NCBI GenBank assembly: GCA_963830545.1 | Contig: CAWHMK010000001.1 | Location: 620,001 to 684,000, forward strand | Direction: 5' to 3' | DNA length: 64,000 nucleotides | Origin: DATGJX01 sp963830545 | GTDB lineage: Bacteria; Vulcanimicrobiota; Vulcanimicrobiia; Vulcanimicrobiales; Vulcanimicrobiaceae | Shown here: positions 1 to 8,226 of the stretch, piece by piece | Position numbering within the stretch: position 1 is the stretch's first letter | Layout of the letters: each line of letters begins with the position of its first letter | Program-made: the position numbers and the translations under genes | Notes under the pieces: model-generated | Database searches by the model: none | Told to the model about the DNA's origin: nothing | The model's input: only the letters and a program-made list of their open reading frames with translations

Positions 1-453
1 ACCGACGGCGCCGATAGTTTGCCCGGCCGCGACGGCGTCGCCGACGCGCGCGAAAATTTGCGAGCAATGGCCGTAGCGTGTCGTGACGCCGTTCCCATCG
101 TCGACGACGATCAGGTTGCCGTACCCGCCGTCCGGGCCGGCCGATACGACGCGTCCGGCAGCGGCTGCGCCGATGGGTGTGCCTTCGCCGGCCGCAATGT
201 CCAAGCCGGGATGAAAATCGTCACCGGGACCCAGCGGGTTCTTGCGCTCTCCGAACGGCGAGGTTATCTCACCGGCGACCGGCCACTGCATCGCCGGTCC
301 CGCAGCGTACTGTGAGGCCTGCGGCTGAAATACGGCGTTCACGAGCGAGGCGAACGCGCCGCCCGCAACGGGGGGAGCAGCGAAGTCCGGAGTGCCCGTA
401 ATCTGCGCGATGCGGGCCTGAACCTGGGCAAGGTCGAGTTGGATGTCCACCAC
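1..453 (-). CDS. M23 family metallopeptidase, C-terminus cut by window edge
   Basis: Reading the minus strand gives a lysostaphin-type (M23) peptidoglycan endopeptidase that runs off the left edge. An N-terminal helix-like stretch (QLDLAQVQARIAQI) is followed by the domain core: SPFGERKNPL, then the zinc-binding HPGLD (H-x3-D), GGYGNLIVVDDG and RYGHCSQ with a candidate catalytic His. The last HxH zinc motif would lie beyond position 1. No ATG is in frame; GTG at 453 or TTG at 459 are the possible starts. No signal peptide is visible, so the start could lie elsewhere or secretion could use another route. The short N-terminal helix resembles that of M23 proteins encoded in flagellar clusters, but nothing here confirms this. 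It is divergent from the MBL gene at 502. Confidence 0.75.
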   Translation of the reverse strand, partial: MVDIQLDLAQVQARIAQITGTPDFAAPPVAGGAFASLVNAVFQPQASQYAAGPAMQWPVAGEITSPFGERKNPLGPGDDFHPGLDIAAGEGTPIGAAAAGRVVSAGPDGGYGNLIVVDDGNGVTTRYGHCSQIFARVGDAVAAGQTIGAVG

Positions 454-501
454 TACCAAGTATCGGCAGGCCGCGCCGCGACTTCCAGCATAGGGAGCGG
501 C

Positions 502-1137
502 GTGATCATCGAAACCTTTGCCGTCGGCCCCCTCGGCTGCAACTGCACGATTCTAGCCGACGAGCGCAGCGCTGAAGCGGTCGTGGTAGACGGCGGCGAC
601 GGCGTAGAAGACGTGGTGCTCCACCTGCACAAGCGGAATCTTCGCGCCACATATTTGCTCCACACGCACGCGCACATCGACCACATCGGAGACCTGGGTG
701 CGCTTCGCGATCGCGCCGGCGGCCGCGCGATGCTGCATCCCGCGGACTTGCCGCTCTACCGCGCGCTCGAATTGCAGGCACGCTGGATCGGTCTCTCCGA
801 AGCGCCCAAGATCGTCGATCTCGATGCCGACTTGCGAGACGGAGACAGTATTCGGCTCGGAGACGCGCGCGTCGAAGTGCTGCATACGCCGGGACATACA
901 CCGGGCAGCGTGTGTTTTGCAATTCGCGAAGATGCCGCGACAACGATCCTTTCCGGCGACACGCTCTTCGCCGGTTCGATCGGCCGCTGGGACTTGGGCG
1001 GCACATCGATGGAGGACATCGTTGAAAGCATCCGCCGGAAATTACTCGGTTACGCCGACGAAACGCCGGTTATTCCGGGCCACGGCCCCTTCACGTCGAT
1101 TGGCGTCGAACGCACTGCCAATCCCTATCTGCAATAA
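502..1137 (+). CDS. MBL-fold metallo-hydrolase, glyoxalase II-like
   Basis: A metallo-beta-lactamase fold hydrolase of about 211 residues. The metal site is complete: THAHIDHIGD (HxHxDH), LHTPGHTPGS, LSGDTLF and the terminal PGHGPFTSIGVER. This layout matches the short glyoxalase II-like group (YcbL type), which hydrolyse thioesters such as S-lactoylglutathione, although the substrate cannot be told from sequence. GTG at 502 is preferred over the upstream TTG at 439 because an AGGGAG box lies just before it and the protein then begins at the first beta strand. It is followed after one base by the phosphodiesterase gene at 1139, suggesting cotranscription. Confidence 0.85.
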   Translation: MIIETFAVGPLGCNCTILADERSAEAVVVDGGDGVEDVVLHLHKRNLRATYLLHTHAHIDHIGDLGALRDRAGGRAMLHPADLPLYRALELQARWIGLSEAPKIVDLDADLRDGDSIRLGDARVEVLHTPGHTPGSVCFAIREDAATTILSGDTLFAGSIGRWDLGGTSMEDIVESIRRKLLGYADETPVIPGHGPFTSIGVERTANPYLQ

Positions 1138-1138
1138 C

Positions 1139-1690
1139 GTGTCGCGCCCGAAACTCTTCGCCGGAATCGAATTGGAAAAGCGCGTACGAACGCAGTGCTC
1201 GATGGTAGCGGCGCGCTTGGAGGCGCAAGGTTTCGACGCGCGTTTCGAACCGGCGGAAAAATTGCACGTTACCCTCGCGTTTCTCGGATGGGTGGATCCC
1301 GAACGCGTACAACCGATATGCGACGCGCTAGCTGCGGCCGCGAGCATGGTGCAGCCGTTTACACTGACGCTCGATGCGATCGGTGCGTTTCCGCACGAAC
1401 GGCGCCCGAAAATCGTGTTTATCGGGTCGCGCGATCAGGGCGCGCCGTATCGAATGCTGGCGCACGCCGCGCGCAGCGCCTACGAGCCGCTCGGATTTTC
1501 TTTCGATAAAGATGCGATCGCGCACGTCACGATCGCTCGCGTGAAGGGCGGCCGCGCACATCTGCCGATGCTCGAGATTGAAGCTATGCCGGTGCACGTG
1601 ACGGAGATCGCGCTCTTCGAATCGTTGCCGGCCGGCCGCACGACGAAATACGAGGTTCGCGCGCGCGCGCCGCTGAACCCGAACGCATGA
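1139..1690 (+). CDS. thpR: RNA 2',3'-cyclic phosphodiesterase (2H family)
   Basis: A 183-residue member of the 2H phosphoesterase superfamily. The two signature tetrapeptides are present: HVTLAFLG near residue 43 and HVTIARVK near residue 130, each giving one catalytic His and one Thr. Family members open 2',3'-cyclic phosphate ends of RNA and were first described as 2'-5' RNA ligases. The length is usual for ThpR. The GTG start follows the MBL stop by one base, and the TGA stop overlaps the next ATG by four bases, so the three genes probably form one transcript. Its role in the cell is not well defined in any organism. Confidence 0.85.
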   Translation: MSRPKLFAGIELEKRVRTQCSMVAARLEAQGFDARFEPAEKLHVTLAFLGWVDPERVQPICDALAAAASMVQPFTLTLDAIGAFPHERRPKIVFIGSRDQGAPYRMLAHAARSAYEPLGFSFDKDAIAHVTIARVKGGRAHLPMLEIEAMPVHVTEIALFESLPAGRTTKYEVRARAPLNPNA

Positions 1691-2573
1691 AACGCGCGAT
1701 ACTCGCTGCCGTTATATGTGCGGGAATATTCTTGCTGCTGCATCGTTCCGCGCCGGCGGCCGTAGAATCTTGCCCAGCAGTTCTGAGCTACGAGCGCGTC
1801 GGACCTGCCCGTGACGACGCGCAGCCGTCATCGCTTTTTGGTTTCGATCTCTCGGCGCTCGGACCGCGCACGATTACGTCGGCGAAGTTCGCATTCCACA
1901 CGAGCGCAGGATGGTTCACCCTCGACCTTCCTGCAACGACGCTGGCAGAAAAGGATCGTCACTACAATAGTGCTTGGGTCTCATTCACGCGCCGTGATTA
2001 CATTTCGCCCATTCTCTACGTGCGATTCCCGCAAGCGGCAACGATCGAGCACGCGTGGGTGTATGCCGCTGCGGCTGAAAATGACGGTCCCTTCGGATGG
2101 CAGGCGAAAGGGAGCGTAACCTGCCCGCCTCTGCCGGGACAATCACCGGAACAGATGCGCATGCTCGATCTCGGGGCAGATGAGCAGTCCGTACGAACTG
2201 GATCCAAAAGACGATGTGCATTTGTCCGCCGATCCGTCCGCCGGTTCGACGATCCTGGGCGCGAAAAATTCAAGACTCGCTCGAAAGCAGCGACTGTGCC
2301 GAGCCGTTTCGGGAAGGCACAGTAAAGGTCCAAGTGCAGCCCGATTTTCCGCCTGTGGCCACACCGAGCATCGCTGTGACGCTCGTCGAGGTCGCCATCA
2401 AGCCCGATGGCACCCTTTGGGACGAATGGGTCTGGGGACCCTCCGGCGTTCCGGAGCTCGACCAGGAAAGCATGAAGGCGGCGCGACTTTCGACATACAC
2501 CGGCGCGCGGGCGTACTGCCAAGCAGTGCCGAGCGTGTATTTCTTCCGGGTGATGTTTTTGCGAAACGGTTAG
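1687..2573 (+). CDS. Secreted protein with TonB-C-like domain, broken by two frameshifts
   Basis: A signal peptide (MKRAILAAVICAGIFLLLH) opens a secreted protein whose reading continues in three frames. The first frame is coherent to about 2187, the second (YELDPKDDVHLSADPSAGS) from 2188 to about 2262, and the third from about 2263 to 2573. The third segment, with CAEPFREGTVKVQV, VEVAIKPDGTLWD and KAARLSTYTGA, has the layout of a TonB C-terminal-like domain. Each step is a one-base insertion: probably T2188 (CAG-T-CCG) and one A of the run at 2263-2267. Rejoined, it is about 294 residues with four or more Cys. It overlaps the convergent NifU-like gene by four bases. Function is unknown; the breaks look like sequence errors. 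Confidence 0.6.
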
Positions 2574-3070
2574 CGCAATTTAATCAGCAATTTGCCGTCT
2601 TGCGTCGGCGCCGCCGCACCATCTGCTGCGGCGTTTTGCTTAGCCGGTTCGGCTGCCCGTTCGGGAGCGGGCATTGTGCCGAAGTCGGGAAGCGAACCCG
2701 CGGCAACCTTCTGCTTGTAGTCGTCCAATGCGACGTGCAGCGCTTCGAGCGCGCGCTGGGGATAATCTTTCTTCTTCTCCGGGTAGCCGCCCAGTTCGCG
2801 TTCGATTTCGTCGGTCGAAATTGCGGACGCTTCGTCGATGGTCTTTCCTTTTGCCAAATCGACGACCAAACTGCACGTTGCCGTGCCGAATCCGCAGCCG
2901 GTCGTGAAATACGAGATGTCCTCGATGACGGCGCCCGGTCCGATCTTCAAAAAGAAGTTGTACATGTCGCCGCAGGAATCGCTGAAATACTCGCCGCTCG
3001 CGCTCGCGTCGTCCATCGTGCGGAATCCCGCACGCTCTTCGACCAGCCGCTGAAACTTCGGAAAATCCAT
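2570..3070 (-). CDS. NifU/IscU N-terminal-like iron-sulfur scaffold protein
   Basis: A 166-residue protein with an IscU/NifU N-terminal fold. It has the first Cys in SDSCGDMYNFF, the second in TTGCGFGTATCS, and KGKTIDEA plus RALEALHVALDDYK in the later part. The third canonical IscU Cys is replaced: the place is occupied by KKDYPQRA. A further Cys (GTATC) lies close to the second. The C-terminal 35 residues are Ala/Pro-rich and disordered-looking. It lies immediately downstream of sufR on the same strand and opposite the suf operon, so a role in cluster scaffolding or delivery beside SufU is likely but inferred. It is distinct from the SufU-type protein at 7181. Confidence 0.75.
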   Translation of the reverse strand: MDFPKFQRLVEERAGFRTMDDASASGEYFSDSCGDMYNFFLKIGPGAVIEDISYFTTGCGFGTATCSLVVDLAKGKTIDEASAISTDEIERELGGYPEKKKDYPQRALEALHVALDDYKQKVAAGSLPDFGTMPAPERAAEPAKQNAAADGAAAPTQDGKLLIKLR

Positions 3071-3098
3071 GATTAGAGGCGCTCCGCTCTAGAAGACA

Positions 3099-3728
3099 TC
3101 AGTTCGCTCTTACCTCGAACCGGCATTCGCGTCCGCCGGTTGCGATGGACTCGGTTTGCACGTGCCGCCCGCCGACGGCTTCGTCGAGAACGTGATGGAT
3201 AACGGAGCAGACTTCCGGATGTTCCTTCACGACTTCCGAGTACGGGCAGTTGTGTTCGTGCAGCGCATACCCGCCGTCGATGAGACTGTACTCCGCAACG
3301 ACGCCGCCTTCGCGAAGCACCTGCGCGAGCTCGGCCATCCGGCCTTGCGTGTCGCTTGCGGTCACCCGCTGCTTGGTCTTCGCGACGGTGCGTTTCGCGA
3401 TCCCTTCGAAAACCTTTACGACACCCTCTTCGCCGAATTGCTGCCGCACTTCGCGCAGCACCGCGCCGAGCATTTTGTCGTACTGCTGCGGAAACAGCTT
3501 CTCGCCTTCGGACGTGAGCGAAAATTCGTACGTGGGTTTGGTGCGCCCGCGCCGGACCGACGTTTCGACGACCAGACCGTCTCGCTCCAAGACCACCAGC
3601 TGCTGGCGGATGGCATTGGGCGATAGATTGAAACAGCCGGCAAGATCGATAGCCGACGCCGACTTACGCCGGCGAAGTTCTTCGACGATGCGGCCTCGCG
3701 TGGTCTGGAAAAAGCGGTCGGCTTGCAT
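3099..3728 (-). CDS. sufR: SufR-type Fe-S-sensing repressor of the suf operon
   Basis: A 209-residue winged-helix regulator. Residues 10-75 form the DNA-binding domain (SASAIDLAGCFNLSPNAIRQ, then the wing RRGRTKPTYEFSLT). The C-terminal half carries the cluster ligands at about C161, C174 and C202, in HNCPYSEV, HPEVCSV and GREC. The first two are separated by exactly twelve residues, as in SufR. SufR holds a 4Fe-4S cluster and represses suf operons when iron-sulfur supply is adequate. It is divergent from sufC with 129 bases between, where its operator should lie. The ATG start is the only sensible one. SufR is the best fit within the ArsR/DeoR-like group. Confidence 0.88.
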   Translation of the reverse strand: MQADRFFQTTRGRIVEELRRRKSASAIDLAGCFNLSPNAIRQQLVVLERDGLVVETSVRRGRTKPTYEFSLTSEGEKLFPQQYDKMLGAVLREVRQQFGEEGVVKVFEGIAKRTVAKTKQRVTASDTQGRMAELAQVLREGGVVAEYSLIDGGYALHEHNCPYSEVVKEHPEVCSVIHHVLDEAVGGRHVQTESIATGGRECRFEVRAN

Positions 3729-3778
3729 GTCCTTACGGCAGATGCTACCACGAAATGGGAAGATAGTCCAGGTTTTCC

Positions 3779-3807
3779 TTGACTTTCTTAGTCGCGGCGC
3801 GTAGCAT
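3779..3807 (+). promoter_or_regulatory. Probable sigma-70 promoter of sufC with overlapping dyad
   Basis: TTGACT at 3779-3784 and TAGCAT at 3802-3807 are separated by 17 bases and point toward sufC, whose GTG is 50 bases downstream. The -35 box overlaps a small inverted repeat, GACT-TTCTT-AGTC (3781-3793), a candidate site for the adjacent SufR. The box match is by eye and the dyad is short, so operator identity is inference. Confidence 0.5.
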
Positions 3808-3857
3808 TATTAGCGGGCCCGCGGGTCCGTCACCAACCACCACAGGAGCATTCAAGC

Positions 3858-4628
3858 GTGCCCGATCGCGGCCTTCGCATCAACGACCTGCGCGTCAACG
3901 TCGCCGGCTTCGAGATTCTCAAGGGAATCGACCTCGCGGTCGATCCTGGCAGCGTCCACGCGCTGATGGGCCCCAACGGAAGCGGCAAATCGACGCTCGC
4001 CTTCTCGCTGACCGGGCATCCGAATTATTCGGTTCAATCCGGAACCGTCACGCTCGACGGCCAAGATATTTTGGGACTCGCAGCGGATAAGCGCGCCAAA
4101 GCCGGACTCTTCCTCTCGTTCCAATATCCGGCCGCGATTCCGGGCGTAAAAGTCGCCAATTTCTTGTACGCCGCACGTCAGGCAGTGCGTCCCGGCAGCG
4201 TAACGCCATCGCAATTCCGCGCCATGCTGATGGAAAAGATGGAATTGCTCGACATGGATCCGAGTTTTTTGGGACGATACCTGAACGACGGCTTCTCCGG
4301 CGGCGAAAAGAAGCGTCTCGAAATGCTGCAGCTCGCACTGCTCGCGCCCAAGTACGCGGTTCTGGATGAAACGGATTCCGGACTCGACGTCGATGCGTTG
4401 CGCGCGGTCGGTGAATCGGTCAACGCGATGCGCGACAGCGATGAAGGCCGGGAAACCGGTTTTCTGATCATCACCCATTATCCGCGCATCCTGCAGTACA
4501 TCGCCGCGGACGCGGTTCACGTCATGATGGACGGCCGCATCGTCAAGGAAGGCGACGCGTCGCTCGCACTGCGGATCGAACGCGAAGGCTACGACGTCAT
4601 CCGCGAGGAGATCGGGCAAATTGCCTAG
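3858..4628 (+). CDS. sufC: Fe-S assembly ATPase SufC
   Basis: A 256-residue ABC-type ATPase. Walker A is GPNGSGKSTL (near residue 36), the Q-loop is SFQYP, the signature is FSGGEKKRLEM and Walker B is KYAVLDETDSGLDVDAL, with the H-loop THYPRIL. Replacement of the usual DEP by DETDSGLD is diagnostic for SufC. It powers the SufBCD scaffold that builds Fe-S clusters in the cytosol. GTG start with AGGAG nine bases upstream. First gene of the suf operon; its end overlaps sufD by eight bases. Confidence 0.95.
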   Translation: MPDRGLRINDLRVNVAGFEILKGIDLAVDPGSVHALMGPNGSGKSTLAFSLTGHPNYSVQSGTVTLDGQDILGLAADKRAKAGLFLSFQYPAAIPGVKVANFLYAARQAVRPGSVTPSQFRAMLMEKMELLDMDPSFLGRYLNDGFSGGEKKRLEMLQLALLAPKYAVLDETDSGLDVDALRAVGESVNAMRDSDEGRETGFLIITHYPRILQYIAADAVHVMMDGRIVKEGDASLALRIEREGYDVIREEIGQIA

Positions 4629-5820
4629 CGCCCTGGCAACGATCGGCATTCCGTCGAACCTGGAAACGGCTCTCGCAGATCTCGACCCGGCAATCCTTCC
4701 CCTCGACGTGCGCCGCGAGTTGCTCGCGCGTTCGTTCGAACTGCATTCGGGCCGCGAAAAACCCGGCCGCTTCTGGAAAGTCGACCTCGAGACACTCGAC
4801 TATGCCGGCCTGACGGTTCCCGCGCGCGTACCCGTGGCACTCAGCGTTCCAAGAGGCTCTCGCGCAATCGTCTGCGATCTCGAGACCGCGATTCGCGACC
4901 ACCGTCGAATCCTCGAACGCGCCGCCGGCTTGGCGGTACGGCCCCGCACACTCAAATTTGCCGCGCTCGCGGCGGCATTGCGCAACACGGGCGCATTCGT
5001 GTACGTCCCCGCGGACGTCGCAGCCGCCGGCGAAATCGAAATCGCCTACGACGCGTCGGCCGGTGCGATTTTTCCGTATACGCTCGTCGTCCTCGAACGC
5101 GGCGCGCAGTGCACGATCGTCGAGCGTCTCTGCGGTGCCGCGGACGCGTTCGCGTGCGGCATCACCGAAATCGTCACGGCTGAAAACGCTAGCGTCACGT
5201 ACGCGGTCGATCAACAGCTCGGGCCGGATGCGCGCGTGTTGTTCACGCGTTCGGCGAAGCCCGGCAAGGACGCGCACGTGAACTGGGCGGTCGCAGAACT
5301 CGGATCGGCGCTTTCGGTCACATCCGTAAACGTCGCGGTAGACGAACCCGGCGTTCAGGTCGAGATCGCTTCGCTCTTCTTTCCGCGCGACGACCAGCAC
5401 GTCGATCTCGTCACCAACGTCGATCACAACGTCGGTCATTCGCATTCGGACACTATAGTGAAATCGGCCGCAATCGGCCGCGGCCAAGCACGCTACCTGG
5501 GGAACATCCGGATCGCTCAGCACGCGCAGGGCACGGAATCCGCGCTGCGTGACGACGCGTTGTTGCTTTCGAAGACGTCGCACATCGACTCCGTTCCCGC
5601 GCTCGAAATTGCCGCAAACGACGTGAAGGCCTATCACGGAGCGACCGTCGGCGCGATCGACGAAGAGCAAATCTTTTACATGACGAGCCGCGGCATCGAC
5701 CGCGAAGCGGCGGAAAACATGATTGCGCTCGGATTTTTCGAGCCGGCCGTTGCGAGATTTCCTACTGAGGCCTTGCGCGAGCGCCTGCGCGCGGCGCTCG
5801 CGGAGAAAGTGCACTCGTGA
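4621..5820 (+). CDS. sufD: Fe-S cluster assembly protein SufD (SufB/SufD family)
   Basis: A 399-residue SufB/SufD family beta-helix protein. The C-terminal third reads GQARYLGNIRIAQ, LLLSKTSHIDSVPALEI, then AYHGATVGAIDEEQIFYM and TSRGIDREAAENMI, closer to SufD than SufB: the HGATVG His is kept and the Cys typical of SufB is absent. SufD joins SufB and SufC as the scaffold on which clusters are assembled. No sufB occurs anywhere in the window, so either it is elsewhere or this single protein acts with SufC alone. TTG start inside the sufC end; the stop overlaps the sufS GTG by four bases. Confidence 0.85.
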   Translation: MPSALATIGIPSNLETALADLDPAILPLDVRRELLARSFELHSGREKPGRFWKVDLETLDYAGLTVPARVPVALSVPRGSRAIVCDLETAIRDHRRILERAAGLAVRPRTLKFAALAAALRNTGAFVYVPADVAAAGEIEIAYDASAGAIFPYTLVVLERGAQCTIVERLCGAADAFACGITEIVTAENASVTYAVDQQLGPDARVLFTRSAKPGKDAHVNWAVAELGSALSVTSVNVAVDEPGVQVEIASLFFPRDDQHVDLVTNVDHNVGHSHSDTIVKSAAIGRGQARYLGNIRIAQHAQGTESALRDDALLLSKTSHIDSVPALEIAANDVKAYHGATVGAIDEEQIFYMTSRGIDREAAENMIALGFFEPAVARFPTEALRERLRAALAEKVHS

Positions 5821-7062
5821 TTCGCACCGTCGATCCAAAACTGGACCGCATCGTCGCCGACTTTCCGATCCTGCGCGATAAGACCGGCCGCGGCAAGCGG
5901 CTCGTGTATCTCGATTCCGCGGCAACCTCGCAAAAACCGCAATGCGTCATCGATGCTTTGGTGGACTATTACACCCACTACAATGCAAATATCCACCGCG
6001 GCGTGTACGAAATTGCCGCTCGCGCGACGGATGCGTTCGAAGCTGCCCGTGGTAAGGTCGCCCAATTCCTGAACGCTCAACCGCAAGAGATCGTCTGGAC
6101 GCGCAATACGACCGAAGCCATCAATCTCGTTTCGTACTCGTGGGGACTGGCCAACCTGCATCCCGGAGACGCCATCCTCACGACGCAGATCGAACACCAC
6201 TCGAATCTGGTTCCGTGGCAACTGCTGGCGGAGAAAACCGGAGCGCAGTCTGCGATTCATTCCCGTCGACAATCGGGGCGTGCACGTGCTCGACGATCTG
6301 GACGAACTGCTGCAGGATTGCAAACTCGTCGCATTCTCGCACGTGAGCAATACGCTGGGCACCATTGCGCCGCTGCGGACGATCGTTAGCAAAGCGCATG
6401 CAGCCGGTGCCGTCGTTCTGGTCGACGGTGCGCAGGCCGCGCCGAACATGGCGGTCGACGTGCGCGCACTCGACGTGGACTTCTACGCAATCAGCGCGCA
6501 CAAGATGTGCGGGCCAACGGGCATGGGCGTGCTCTATGGCAAACGCGAACTGCTCGAGGCGATGCCGCCGTTTCTTACGGGCGGCGACATGATTCGCAAA
6601 GTCGAATACGCCAAATCGACGTTCAACGAGCTCCCGTGGAAGTTCGAAGCCGGCACGAGCAACATCGCCGGCGCCATTGCGTTCGGCGTTGCAATCGACT
6701 ATTTGAACGGCGTCGGAATGCCATGGGTGCGCGAACACGAACGCGCGATCATGCGCTACGCTTTCGATCGGCTCGATACGCTCAAAGAGCGCGGGCTGGA
6801 AATTTACGGACCGCATGACCCCGACAAAGTCGCGGACGTTATTTCGTTCAACCTTGGCGACATCCATCCGCACGACGTGGCATCGCTCCTGGACACGGAA
6901 GGGGTCTGCGTGCGTGCCGGGCATCATTGCACGATGCCGCTGATGGAAAAGATGGGCTGGCCCGCGACGACGCGCGCCTCGTTCTACATCTACAATACCG
7001 AAGACGACGTGGACGCGCTCGTGAACGCGCTGCACAAGGCCGCGGACGTATTCAAGCTCTAA
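5817..7062 (+). CDS. sufS: Cysteine desulfurase SufS, one-base frameshift
   Basis: A group II cysteine desulfurase of about 414 residues, a PLP enzyme that passes sulfur from cysteine to SufU. The N-terminal part (VYLDSAATSQKP, NIHRGVYEIA, WTRNTTEAINLV) is in one frame, and the remainder (VLVDGAQAAPNM, AISAHKMCGPTGMGV with the PLP Lys, RAGHHCTMPLM with the active-site Cys) in the next. An extra T at 6249 inside CAG-T-CTG causes the shift; deleting it gives KTGAQLRFIPVDN without a gap. All catalytic residues survive, so I take this as a sequence error in an essential gene. GTG start overlaps the sufD stop. Confidence 0.9.
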
Positions 7063-7180
7063 GTACTTCCGGGCGCCCTCGGGGAGAGCGCATGCAGGCA
7101 GCAGATGGAGGCGCCATGCGGGTTTGGGGGCCCCAACGAAGGTGGTGGGCGCGCAGGCTAGGCCGGAGCGCCTTTTAAAA

Positions 7181-7573
7181 ATGGACGACTTTTACCGCGA
7201 TTTCATTCTCGATCACTATCGCAACCCGCGCAACTTCGGCCACCTGGAAAACCCCGACGCCGCCGCGGAAGACATGAATCCCCTCTGCGGCGATCAAATC
7301 CGCGTCGAATTGAGCGTTGACCCGAAAGGCAACGTCAGCGACGTGCGATTCTCCGGCAAAGGCTGCGCGATCAGTCAAGCGTCGATGTCGATGCTGTCGG
7401 AAAGCGTCAAGGGAAAATCGCTCAAAGACGTCGCGACGCTGCCCAAAGAAACGGTGCTCGAGAACGTCGGTATCGGAATCAGCGCGACGCGCATGAAATG
7501 CGCGATGCTCGGCCTCAAAGTGCTCAAAAGCGCCGCGATTGGCGAGCTCGCTGCGTGGCCCGACGAAACTTGA
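7181..7573 (+). CDS. sufU: Sulfur-transfer scaffold SufU
   Basis: A 130-residue protein with the SufU zinc ligands: Cys in NPLCGDQI, Cys in GKGCAISQASMSM and Cys in RMKCAMLGL, plus an Asp in the first motif. In Firmicutes and related bacteria SufU accepts persulfide sulfur from SufS and hands it on. ATG 7181 is preferred; a longer in-frame TTG start at 7124 would add 19 residues unlike the family. A 118-base gap separates it from sufS, which could hold a separate start signal, although the order sufC-D-S-U is a common single operon. It overlaps the next gene by four bases. Confidence 0.9.
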   Translation: MDDFYRDFILDHYRNPRNFGHLENPDAAAEDMNPLCGDQIRVELSVDPKGNVSDVRFSGKGCAISQASMSMLSESVKGKSLKDVATLPKETVLENVGIGISATRMKCAMLGLKVLKSAAIGELAAWPDET

Positions 7574-8226
7574 ATCTAGTCATCTTCGATTGCGACGGCG
7601 TTCTCGTCGACAGCGAACCGCTGGTGAACCGCATCGAAGCTGCCTACTTCACCGAAGTCGGAATGCCGATGACCGAGCGCGAGGCCTGCGCCGCTTTCAA
7701 AGGCAAGACCGTCGCGCAAGTTGCCGCGGCACTCGAGTCGCGCATCGGACAGCCGCTCTCCGCCGAATTCGGCTATGAGTGGGGAATGCGAACCGCGCTC
7801 GGTTTGGTCGAAGAGCTGCGCCCCGTTGCCGGCGTGCGCGATTTGATCGAGCACGTCGTATCGCTGGGTGCCGCGGTGTGCGTCGCATCGCAGTCCCCGC
7901 TGCCGCGCGTGCGTCTTTCGCTGCGAACGGCCCGACTCGAGGAGTACTTCGGCAACGCGGTCTTTACCGCAAGCATGGTGCAGAATCCGAAACCGGCGCC
8001 CGATTTGTTTCTCCACGCGGCGCGGCGCATGGGCGCTTCGCCCCACGGCACGATCGTCATCGAAGATTCGCCGAGCGGCATTCTCGCCGCCCGCGCCGCC
8101 GGAATGCGCGCGTATGGGTATGCCTCGGACGAAGACGCGCGAGCATTGGAGCAAGCCGGTGCCACGGTATTTTTTTCGATGGACGATTTACGGTTTGATC
8201 GCGGTCTTGTCCAAAATCCGATCTGA
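7570..8226 (+). CDS. HAD-family sugar-phosphatase / beta-phosphoglucomutase-like hydrolase
   Basis: A 218-residue HAD hydrolase of subfamily IA. Motif I is VIFDCDGVLVDSEP with the nucleophile Asp, motif II is VCVASQSPLP, motif III has the Lys in NPKPAPDLF, and motif IV is VIEDSPSGILAA. A helical cap lies between residues 15 and 85. These features fit the phosphoglycolate phosphatase / beta-phosphoglucomutase / 2-deoxyglucose-6-phosphatase group; the substrate is not predictable. TTG 7570 overlaps the sufU stop, so it is cotranscribed with the suf genes, perhaps only by position. Confidence 0.85.
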   Translation: MNLVIFDCDGVLVDSEPLVNRIEAAYFTEVGMPMTEREACAAFKGKTVAQVAAALESRIGQPLSAEFGYEWGMRTALGLVEELRPVAGVRDLIEHVVSLGAAVCVASQSPLPRVRLSLRTARLEEYFGNAVFTASMVQNPKPAPDLFLHAARRMGASPHGTIVIEDSPSGILAARAAGMRAYGYASDEDARALEQAGATVFFSMDDLRFDRGLVQNPI

